DNA from: Tetramitus jugosus
Lineage: Eukaryota; Heterolobosea; Eutetramitea; Acrasida; Vahlkampfiidae
Assembly (NCBI GenBank): GCA_937625935.1
Contig: OW569367.1
Location: 310,001-374,000 of the forward strand
Reading direction: 5' to 3'
DNA length: 64,000 bases
In this document: positions 1 through 8,437 of the stretch, in pieces
Numbering within the stretch: the stretch's first letter is position 1
Layout of the letters: each line of letters begins with the position of its first letter
Notes under the pieces: generated by a model
Seen by the model: only the letters and a program-made list of their open reading frames with translations
The model's database searches: none
What the model was told of the DNA's origin: nothing
Position numbers and translations under genes: made by a program

Positions 1-2
1 CA

Positions 3-1820
3 ATGACCATGGAATCGACTATTCATTACAGCAGTGACAGTGACGAAGGAGAAGGCACGGAAACCGATCATCAACAATTTGATGAAGAAGATGAAGAACA
101 ATTCTTTGAATTCGATGATCAAAACCACATGAGTGGAGACGACGAGAGGGCAACAGACAATGACGACGAATCTGAATTCAAACAAGTTCATTATCATTCA
201 AGTTCCGATAATGAAGAAGAAGAAATTGTAAACGTTTACAATGATCAAGAGGAAGTGAGTGAACAGATTCAGGACAATGATGATGATGAGAATGGTAGTA
301 GCGATGATGGTAGTGGTAGTACTGAACACAATGCACATCATTCGTTTATTCGTCAACGATTGCTTCAAGAAGAATCGGAGAATGATTCTGAAGGAGTTTC
401 GGAGAAAATATTTGAAGTGGATTTGGAGATCTCGGATGACCGATTTGCCAATATTTATAATCAGGAGGAGTTTGCGGATTCAGTGTTTTATTTGGTGAGT
501 ACGGGTAAGGTGATTTATGTGTCAAAGGCCATTATTGCTGCTCAGTCACCATTGATGAAGAACTTGTTTCATGTGGACAATTTGATTCGCAGTGGAGATC
601 CATATTCGGAGAACAATTTTGGTGATAAACATGTGGTGGAGATTGATAGTGACGAGGATGCGTTTGAAGCAATGGTTTGCTACATGTACACTGGACGATT
701 GAAGTGCATGTACACTGATTTGTTTCCATTGTTGAAATTGTCGCGTCAATTCAGAGTGGATCGACTCAACTATCATTGCGTTCAATTCTTGTCACGAGAG
801 ATTGATATCGATAATTGCTTGGACGTTTATCTGTTTTGTGAGACGGAGCATTCGAATCACGAGGTGCTGGAGTTGGATGTCAAATTGAAGAAGAAGTGTC
901 TATCGTTTATGACGAGAAATTTTAAGGAGTTTATAGAGACGGAGCGATTTGCTCAGATATGTACAATAGGAGTATTAACAATGCTTCTGAATATGGATAT
1001 TTTAAAGGTACATGATGAATCAGTTGTCTTACAGAGTATTGTAACATGGGTCAATGGTAATTTGGATCATAGATTGCAGTATGTGGCTGAACTCTTGTCA
1101 TTGGTACGATTGGATCACGTATCAACAGAACACTTGTACACATTGCTCGTTGAGAATAGTTGGTTGAATGAACACGATCAGTTTGCAAAGAGAGTGAACT
1201 TTTCACTCTTTCACAAACTTTTTCGGTTAATGAAGACTGAGCCTCCACAATTAGTCGATTCTTTCAGTGTTGATAAAAGCGAAATGCCTTCGATTCTTAC
1301 AACATACCGAAGTGAAACTCCAAGAGCAATAAGTAATGACCCTAAGGATGATATAGAGGTGTTCCGTGGTACTGTTGACTTGAAATCAGGATGGATTCAA
1401 GTGAACAAGAAGAGAGATGCTATCGATGTGACAGTAAGAAACAAGAGTGTGCATTTGATTGGAATAGGAGTGAACAGCGGCATGAAACCTGGACAACACG
1501 TTGCATCCATACAGGTTATGGACGGCAATGATATTCTTTTAGACCAACAATTCGAATGGAATGGTGCAGATAAGGAGAGTCAAACTGGCTATCGAAAGCT
1601 GATGTTCCGAGAGAGTCCCATCTATTTATCAGTTGGAAAAACTGTGAGTATATCCGTTTTGATGAAGGGACCATTCACCACACAAACAAACAATGGACAG
1701 TCGACTGTCGTTGTGAACAATGATACTGATGATATTCTATTCGAGTTCTCAAACTCGTCCAAAGATGCGAATAATACGTCTGTTCAAAAGGGACAAATTC
1801 CATGTTTATATATCCAATAA
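3..1820 (+). CDS. BTB-BACK-PHR domain protein (BTBD-like)
   Basis: A 605-residue protein in three parts. Residues 1-150 are a highly acidic Asp/Glu/Ser-rich region. A BTB/POZ domain follows at about 155-265 (ADSVFYLV near its start), then a BACK-type helical region to about 410. The C-terminus, about 450-605, resembles a PHR domain and ends in the typical pattern of a Thr-Ser-Val-Gln segment followed by GQIP. BTB-BACK-PHR proteins of the BTBD1/2/3/6 type usually act as substrate adaptors for Cullin-3 ubiquitin ligases; that role is inferred here. The ATG lies two bases inside the window, so an upstream exon cannot be excluded. The gene converges on the next gene, with 114 bp between stop codons. 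Confidence 0.8.
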   Translation: MTMESTIHYSSDSDEGEGTETDHQQFDEEDEEQFFEFDDQNHMSGDDERATDNDDESEFKQVHYHSSSDNEEEEIVNVYNDQEEVSEQIQDNDDDENGSSDDGSGSTEHNAHHSFIRQRLLQEESENDSEGVSEKIFEVDLEISDDRFANIYNQEEFADSVFYLVSTGKVIYVSKAIIAAQSPLMKNLFHVDNLIRSGDPYSENNFGDKHVVEIDSDEDAFEAMVCYMYTGRLKCMYTDLFPLLKLSRQFRVDRLNYHCVQFLSREIDIDNCLDVYLFCETEHSNHEVLELDVKLKKKCLSFMTRNFKEFIETERFAQICTIGVLTMLLNMDILKVHDESVVLQSIVTWVNGNLDHRLQYVAELLSLVRLDHVSTEHLYTLLVENSWLNEHDQFAKRVNFSLFHKLFRLMKTEPPQLVDSFSVDKSEMPSILTTYRSETPRAISNDPKDDIEVFRGTVDLKSGWIQVNKKRDAIDVTVRNKSVHLIGIGVNSGMKPGQHVASIQVMDGNDILLDQQFEWNGADKESQTGYRKLMFRESPIYLSVGKTVSISVLMKGPFTTQTNNGQSTVVVNNDTDDILFEFSNSSKDANNTSVQKGQIPCLYIQ

Positions 1821-1934
1821 ATCATGGAACTTTCAGAATCACAATACAGAAGTTTACTTATGCAAGTAATCGGCCTCCCCACTGGTAGATTCGGTGAATG
1901 ATAGCTGAAAGTTTACTGCTCAGAAGTCACCTTA

Positions 1935-4279
1935 TTATAGAACAAGACCTGGTGAGTGGCTTCCAATATTTGCTAATTCATCTGATTGAACATTTAGATA
2001 ATTGTCACTGTGTCCCTTGACCCATGAATAAGACACAGATAAATTCTTGTCTTGGCATGTGGATAATACAAATTCCTGAAGTTCTTTGCAATAATGATCT
2101 CCATGATTTTGTTTACACACATTGTCATTGTCACAATAGATGTCCAAGTGTTGGTTCGGAGGAGCCACCAAACAAGCCACAGCCACAGAATACAGTTCAC
2201 AATAGTTCGAACTGGTGGCGTACTGAATGCGAAATGGTAGCCGATAAACCACTCTCTCGTGGTCAACAAAAACAATTCCACCACCTCCGCTTTGTTGTTC
2301 GCTCCTGAAGGCTGCATCGGTATACACTTGATCAAATGCTATATCGTCGAGATCTTCCTGAATACCGAAAATAAGATCAGATGTTGGATCAGGTACAGAG
2401 GGACGACTAATCCTCTTTCTTCTTCGATATGATTCCGGTTGCTTGTTCTTTTGGGACCAATTGAACTTTTTCAAGTGCTTCTCGAGCATTCGAACTGTAC
2501 CACTTGATATTCCTCGAACTTCTTTAAATATTTCCTTGAATGATACTCTGTTGTTGTTCTCAGGACTACTATGTGCTAGTAAAGCTCGGATCACTCTGTG
2601 GTACCAATCATTGTCTGTCTCGATATCATTATTCTGAACATGTTCCACAACTCCTAATACTTGAGACAGATTATTCGAGTGGCCAAGTAAGGTAGAAAAG
2701 AGAAAGATACTAGGAATCATCTCGTATCGTTCTTCTAATTCTGATGTTAGTGCTAAACACGTTTCAATGTGGTTTGCTATCCCCATTTTATGAATCACGG
2801 TGTAGACGAAGTACTCATCAATATGAAGTGTTTCATGACTATTGAGTTTGTCGAACCATTGCAATAATAGATTTACGTCTCCTACCATTGCTAAACACCG
2901 ACCCATTGCGTCGTAATATTGTAAATCATCATCCGATAACTTTCGACGAACCAAATAGTTGAACAGTTTCAAAATATGATCATGATAGCTCTTGGGAGAC
3001 TTTCTACTCATCTCTTGCAACACCTTTGTATACGCTGCACACGAGAGAGGATCTACATTAGAGATTGAGTATTGAACAGCTTTTTCAATCTGCGCTGCTC
3101 CCACGTACGCAAGCACAATCTGCTCCTTCTCATGTAAGGAGTACGAGAGGTGCATTCGATCGGCATCTCTCGATATCCGTTCTGCGAGATCCATATGATT
3201 GTTCTCAATGGCGATTCGAATCAATTCAGACATTAAATTCTCTGTTACCGGTCGACGCTCCTCCTTACTCACATGCTGACTATACAGTAGTTCAGCTCTA
3301 TCTTCCTTATGCTTCTTCAAGTAGTATCCAAACAGAAAACAAAACTGTTTCTCCGTAATGACAGATGAATTCCCTTCCATCTCTCGAATCATTTGTTCTT
3401 CTCGTTCCAAACCTCTCAATATCTCATTTACAATTCCATAGGACTGCTTGGACAACAAGTCGTATCGAGTGGCAAATTGCTTCACACGATTCACATGTTC
3501 TCTTCTCGTTCTCTCATCTATCCTCATTTGCTTCAAAATGTGCTGAATGGTCGTCATGAACAACTGACGATCACTATTGCGATTTCTGTGCTTGTTATTC
3601 TTCATCGTTGGCATTGAACCAAAATTTTGGTCGTCGTCTTCCTCACTCATCATTGTATTCGCATGATTTTGATGATAATACTCATGATAGTAGTACTTTG
3701 GAGAGAATAGACAATCATGCACAGCTTGCAAGCATGATATGCATCGATCAAACTGTCCATTCATTGCTTGCATCACAGCCAAGTCCAACAATAGTTTTGG
3801 CTTCTTGGTAATCAACCGACTCCACCACCACCACCAATGTTGACCTTCAACATGATGATGAGAACTTCCTTTGGTGGCTTCTTCCAGTGGCAAGTAATCG
3901 TTCAAAATGGAGTCAATCTTGTCATAGCTTCTGAGAGCTATATTCTGATTTGTTTCACACAGAACATGTCCTTGCTTGTTTCCTTCATTGCTGTGGTGAG
4001 ATGATGGATCAATGAGTTGCGAAAGTGAATGCACACCATGCATGACACAAATTTGCTTCTTGAGGTTATGAATGAGATCTATCAGTGTTTTTCAATCTGC
4101 TTCTGATTCTTGTGTTGCTGACGGGCGATGGATGCTTCATTTGAATGCGGACCACGTTTCAGAGTGTGGCTGTGAAAAGAGAGTTGTTGGAAAGATGATG
4201 GAAGAAGAAGATACTTTGGTGCTGTTGAGAGAGTGATGAGTGATCGTGGGGAACGCAGTAAGGAATGAATTGGCCACAT
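1935..4279 (-). CDS. PPR-like helical repeat protein fused to RNase H domain (probably mitochondrial)
   Basis: The uninterrupted part, 4043 to 1935, encodes 702 residues: a long helical-repeat region resembling PPR/TPR repeats, then a C-terminal RNase H fold. The acidic RNase H residues are visible in order: YTDAA, CELYS, YCDND, and GHSDNYLN followed by SDELA. Upstream in another frame, from ATG 4279, lies a basic, Ser/Leu/Arg-rich segment starting MWPIHSLLRS that looks like a mitochondrial presequence. It runs into a stop just after an A5 run (plus-strand T5 at 4088-4092). One extra base there would join the two into a 781-residue protein, so the break may be a sequencing error, a real frameshift, or an unseen intron. 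The expected role, inferred from parts, is RNA or RNA/DNA-hybrid processing in the organelle. Confidence 0.7.
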
Positions 4280-4451
4280 GGCAATAGTGGTGTTGTTTGA
4301 GGTTGTGGTGCGAGTATTGATGATCTTCAACCAGATTTTGTTTTGTTGAAGGTGCAATCGAAAAATACAACGAGATTACAATTTCAACAAAAGTTCATAC
4401 CCCGTCTTCAGTCTTCAGTAGTTGTTGTAGTATCACAAGAGAAATCTTGTT

Positions 4452-4972
4452 TCATTCATTGAGTCCCTTTGGATTTTCTTTTTCCTTTACTATTCTTGCA
4501 TATTCCGTTTGAGCTTTCAACAATCGCTCAATGTCTCCATCGACTGCAGCTGCAAGCAACTCATTCTTGGCCAAAGTTTCTCGACTTTCAACAATATAAA
4601 GATAAACTGGATCCCTCTGACAATGGGTCAAATGTTTAACAAAGATTGAATCTCTCGTCGAACATACCCCTCTGGAACAACGGTAGAGGATTGATTGTTC
4701 ATACTAGCTACGACGATCCTGTTGTATTCTTCTAGAACACTGTATGAAGCATGAAGAGGGAGCCTTAACTCCTGTTCCTTCCTTTCCTTCACCGTTCGAT
4801 GCACTAATCTATCAGCTTCCCATCTCTTTCCAAGCAAATATTTGGAATGTGGCACTACCTGATGAACTCTCCTGATTCAAAGATGATTGTATGAGCCTTA
4901 CCGTACTTGTGGTTGGCCATCAATGAAACTTGAAGTTTCGTAATTGAAAGAATCCCAGTTTGCTTGATCCAT
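4452..4972 (-). CDS. Small conserved-looking protein, three exons, function unknown
   Basis: I assembled this from three exons on the minus strand: 4972-4907, 4858-4668 and 4614-4452. The introns are 48 and 53 nt, with donors GTACGG and GTATGT and AG acceptors. The product is about 139 residues, starting MDQANWDS and ending KGLNE. It is helical and charged (KERKEQELRL; ELLAAAVDGD), with no membrane segment or signal peptide. I do not recognise the family. The reading frame stays open across both junctions and is protein-like on either side, which supports the model. The 5-prime end is 155 bp from the divergent F-box/SPRY gene. Confidence 0.6.
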
Positions 4973-5127
4973 TGTTGATCGTGTTTCTCTTGTCCTTGCT
5001 TGTCCTTTTCTGAACCCAAATTCATCCGACCAGGAACTTGGCCCTTGGTACTTGGAACATTCTTACAAAAAAAAGCTCAGAAAACTGCAAAAAAAAAGCA
5101 ACAACAAACATCATCAAGAAAGAGCAG

Positions 5128-6459
5128 ATGGGATCCAAACATAGCAAAAAAGCTGTAAAATATGATATTGAACAATTCAGCGCCAGTCCAAACAACAACA
5201 ACAACAGCAGTCCAGACAATGGTTCCAAAGCAGTTGATGTCATTTCACAAGACCAAACAACAAAACAAGAGGAACCACTGGAACCAGAAGAGTTGTTGAC
5301 ACAGAACATTTTTGAGTTGTTGTCATGTGATTTGCAAATGTACATTTTAACATTCTTGTGCATGCGAGACCTGTATCATATATCATTGAGTTGTCAACAT
5401 GGTGCATACTTGGTGTTGAGTCCAGAAGCTGACGGGTACGTGTGGAAGTTGATGGCCAGTCATCTCGGATTCAACAATGAAGAAACTATTCGAGCACTCA
5501 TGCAAGAATTGGAAGAACGAGAGAATATCAAGGAAGATGATCAACCAAAGAACAAGAGCAAGAAGAAGAATAAGATGTGGAAGCTATTTCATAGGATGAC
5601 GTTGGATGATCACTCATCGACAAGCAAGAGTATAACAAGTAGTGAGAATGGCGGTGATGGTGGTGAGAAGGCTATTGAAGTCACAGAAGCATTAGAGAAG
5701 CAAGACCAGGACAATGGAGAAGAAGGAGTCGTCTCTCCTACATTGTCTGACGACAACGAGAAAAACCACTCAGCAGATGAAAATCTAACTGGCGAAGACT
5801 TGGCGACAAACGAAGGAATTGTGGTTGATTATCCACCAAACATGTGGAGATCGTTGGTGCATTCAAACTTGATGAAATGGGCTCCTGAAACAAGGACATC
5901 TGACACTGACATCAAGATGCACAACAATAACAAGACAATTTCATGTGAGAGACAAAGCAAGTGGGACACGATTCGAACCAACAGAAAACTTGAAATGGGA
6001 ATGGTTCATGGTTGGGAGTACGTTCTGGATGATCATGACAATGGTGGCTACAATTCCTATCGAGTGTTTGTTGGTATTGAGAAAAGTACGTACGCATTTA
6101 CTGAAGTGGGATTCGACAAGATTATTGGCTACAACAGTGAAGGTGTCAGTTATAATGTTGGTGAACACACTGTTCACAGAGACAATTCACATCAGCTCAA
6201 TGACAGATCTGTTCTGCATGAGAAGCATTTTGTATTCAGCACGGGTGACACAATTGGAATCAAACTCGATTTGAAGAATTTGAGCAGTTCAAAGAAAGCT
6301 TCCATGTATCTCTTCAAGAACAACAAGTATTTCATGACGATATCAGACATTGCCACGAAAGGCATCGTGTATTATCCTGCCATATCAGTCATTGGCCACC
6401 AAAAGGTATCCATTCGAATGAAGCATCCATCCATGCTTGACATCAATAACAGTGTTTAG
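5128..6459 (+). CDS. F-box-like/SPRY protein with N-myristoylation signal
   Basis: I choose ATG 5128. The open frame extends upstream only through a non-ATG codon, and the resulting N-terminus, MGSKHSKK, fits the N-myristoylation pattern (Gly2, Ser6) followed by Lys residues. The product is 443 residues. An F-box-like motif lies at about 59-105 (NIFELLSCDLQ, then LSCQHG). A charged Lys- and Asp/Glu-rich linker fills about 130-245. A B30.2/SPRY-like domain occupies about 250-435, ending in IRMKHPSM. F-box proteins usually link targets to SCF ubiquitin ligases, and SPRY domains bind proteins. A membrane-attached adaptor is therefore a reasonable inference. Paralogs lie at 16589, 55128 and 63868; only this copy shows the lipidation signal. 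Confidence 0.75.
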   Translation: MGSKHSKKAVKYDIEQFSASPNNNNNSSPDNGSKAVDVISQDQTTKQEEPLEPEELLTQNIFELLSCDLQMYILTFLCMRDLYHISLSCQHGAYLVLSPEADGYVWKLMASHLGFNNEETIRALMQELEERENIKEDDQPKNKSKKKNKMWKLFHRMTLDDHSSTSKSITSSENGGDGGEKAIEVTEALEKQDQDNGEEGVVSPTLSDDNEKNHSADENLTGEDLATNEGIVVDYPPNMWRSLVHSNLMKWAPETRTSDTDIKMHNNNKTISCERQSKWDTIRTNRKLEMGMVHGWEYVLDDHDNGGYNSYRVFVGIEKSTYAFTEVGFDKIIGYNSEGVSYNVGEHTVHRDNSHQLNDRSVLHEKHFVFSTGDTIGIKLDLKNLSSSKKASMYLFKNNKYFMTISDIATKGIVYYPAISVIGHQKVSIRMKHPSMLDINNSV

Positions 6460-6489
6460 TTTTGAATAAAAAGGAGAATGTAAATTAGT

Positions 6490-7752
6490 ATGATTGAAGC
6501 GACTGATCGACCAGTTTCTGGAATTCTGAAAATCTCAGATAAAAAAAAGCGGCAAATGATCAAGTCTTCGAACAACAATTCACAGTCACAGAACACTACT
6601 GGTACACTCTCACTGCCCAAGTATCTTTCGATTCGAATCGGTCCTCACACCATTCTACCCGTTTATGTGTACGATTACAGATACTGTCGTTGGCAAGATC
6701 ATATGCGGAGAAATAAAAAGCGCGCCAAACCTCCGACTACAAAGGCAGAGGACAGTCAAGACTCTCAAAGCTCTGCTTCAACAGGAAACACAGCTCCACG
6801 TCCCATCTATCGCCAGTGGTACACAAATGATCACGAACAGGAGCTCTTTCGTGTTCTCAAGCCATTTCTCAAGAGTTGTATCTTTAGTTTGAATTCTCCC
6901 ATTGTAATCAGTAGCAGTGTGAGTACCAACAAGTCTAGCAATAGCTCCAAAAAGGGTGCTGCAGGTAAGAAGAAGAGCCCTGCTGCCTCTTCCAAGCAAA
7001 GAGGAGCAAGTGCGAGTAGTGGTGCTGAGTTGGATGTAAGGGATGCACTGGCTCAGGTCATCTCGACGGATAGAAATATGCAACTGGTCAGAGGTGATAA
7101 CATTCAATTCAGTTATCAATTTTCAAACACGATTTCAAAGTACTGGCTCATGGTACCCAATCCGAGCTATCGTCGCAAGCTTCCATCTTCTGCGCCCATT
7201 GTGATTGACTCGAGTGACGATGGTGGTGATAAGAAGAGCGGAGATGCTAACGAGAAGCCAGAAGAAACACAACAGGAACATAGCTTGAAACTGGATTCTT
7301 CGTCTGATGAAGAAAGTAAGAACAACAAGTGGAATTCTCATCAGTTGGAATCCAAGAGAAGCAAAACAACAAAGAAACAACCGTCCAATTCGCCTCGAGT
7401 ATCAAAAAGACCATCGCGGTCAACAGGAAAGAGAACAAGGCAATCATCTCCAGTATCAGAGTCAAGCGATAGTAGCAGTGGTGATGATTATACAGCAGAG
7501 ACCGAGACTGAGGCAATAACTGAAACAGCAATCGAAGTTACAGCCACAGAAGAGGAAAACGACGATGTTATCGTTACCAAGGTCGTGAACGCTGATGAAT
7601 ATGCCGACAGATTTTTGGGTTATGTTCCTTGGCGGTATTCCCTCATTATCTACTTGGAGCCTCATGGTTCTTCCGATGACGATTCTGACAACATTTTCTC
7701 ACAAGGATATCTACACAACCCAGAGCTCATTAGTTACTATATGAAGAAATAA
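6490..7752 (+). CDS. Low-complexity nuclear-type protein, function unknown
   Basis: A 420-residue protein I do not recognise. Two more ordered blocks, about 35-125 (KYLSIRIGPHTILPVYVYDY) and 175-225 (NIQFSYQF, then YWLMVPNP), are separated by Ser/Lys-rich and Asp/Glu/Ser-rich disordered stretches. A conserved-looking tail, PWRYSLIIYLEP, is near the end. Basic clusters such as KRSKTTKK resemble nuclear localisation signals. It starts 30 bp after the F-box/SPRY stop codon on the same strand and converges with the phosphatase gene, leaving 30 bp between stops. Confidence 0.65.
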   Translation: MIEATDRPVSGILKISDKKKRQMIKSSNNNSQSQNTTGTLSLPKYLSIRIGPHTILPVYVYDYRYCRWQDHMRRNKKRAKPPTTKAEDSQDSQSSASTGNTAPRPIYRQWYTNDHEQELFRVLKPFLKSCIFSLNSPIVISSSVSTNKSSNSSKKGAAGKKKSPAASSKQRGASASSGAELDVRDALAQVISTDRNMQLVRGDNIQFSYQFSNTISKYWLMVPNPSYRRKLPSSAPIVIDSSDDGGDKKSGDANEKPEETQQEHSLKLDSSSDEESKNNKWNSHQLESKRSKTTKKQPSNSPRVSKRPSRSTGKRTRQSSPVSESSDSSSGDDYTAETETEAITETAIEVTATEEENDDVIVTKVVNADEYADRFLGYVPWRYSLIIYLEPHGSSDDDSDNIFSQGYLHNPELISYYMKK

Positions 7753-7782
7753 CAAATTGATCCATTTATTATTTAATAGGTT

Positions 7783-8334
7783 TTAATTAGTGGCCGTTAG
7801 ATTTTGCTGAATCTTGCTCAACTTAATACCTCGGAAGTAAGTGGAAATACCCTTTTTCGTGATGTGATCAATGGCAAGTTTCATCATTGTTTGGTGCTCG
7901 CTCGATATTCCAATCGAGGATGCAAAATCAATCTCGATATACCTCCTGTCTATTCCACTTATCAGCAATAGACACATTACAATCACTCCGGTTCTATCCT
8001 TTCCTGATGCACAATGGATCAACACAGGATATTGTACACTTTCAGCTTCGAATAACTTGATGACAGATAGTATCCACTTGTATGTCTCCTTTTCTTGAAC
8101 ATCATACGACTCTAGATCTCTTTCTTTTGCCATTTGAAAGAAAGCAGGACGATGTTCCAATGGTTCATTATGGAATTGTGTTTCATTGTCCTGTTGTTTC
8201 CTCAGGTTAAGTATTGTTCGAGGGTACCAAATATCCTTTATAGTGAGATAATCTATACTTCCTCCACGGTAAATTCTTTTGGCTGGAAACTGTGGCACAT
8301 TCACAGAGACATCTCTCAAATTCTTACACTGCAT
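7783..8334 (-). CDS. Tyrosine phosphatase (Y_phosphatase3/DSP-like)
   Basis: A 183-residue protein with the Cys-based phosphatase signature HCASGKDRTG, catalytic Cys near residue 106 and the P-loop Arg six residues later. The start NLRDV and the segment YRGGSIDYLT, followed by ILNLR, match the N-terminal pattern of the Y_phosphatase3 family, whose members include phosphotyrosine and phosphoinositide phosphatases. The GKDRTG form of the loop is typical of that family. The length is short, so this is essentially a bare catalytic domain. Substrate unknown; probably cytosolic, as no signal or membrane segment is seen. An alternative upstream ATG with a GTAAGA donor exists, but it would remove the conserved NLRD segment, so I reject it. 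Confidence 0.85.
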   Translation of the reverse strand: MQCKNLRDVSVNVPQFPAKRIYRGGSIDYLTIKDIWYPRTILNLRKQQDNETQFHNEPLEHRPAFFQMAKERDLESYDVQEKETYKWILSVIKLFEAESVQYPVLIHCASGKDRTGVIVMCLLLISGIDRRYIEIDFASSIGISSEHQTMMKLAIDHITKKGISTYFRGIKLSKIQQNLTATN

Positions 8335-8437
8335 TTGTTTTGTTTTGTCTGTGTCGTTTCTGGTCCAGGTGGCATCGGTGAAATTGTTTCTTCGTTGCTC
8401 ACACGAACATCAATTTTGAAAGTGTATCTTGGTTCAT

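Noticed and set aside
5038-5127. Longer N-terminus for the first F-box/SPRY protein
   Set aside because: It would need a TTG start; the A-rich stretch looks like a leader, and ATG 5128 gives a good myristoylation signal.
8335-8400. Alternative first exon for the phosphatase, using ATG near 8380 and a GTAAGA donor
   Set aside because: It would splice out the conserved NLRD region that begins the phosphatase domain.
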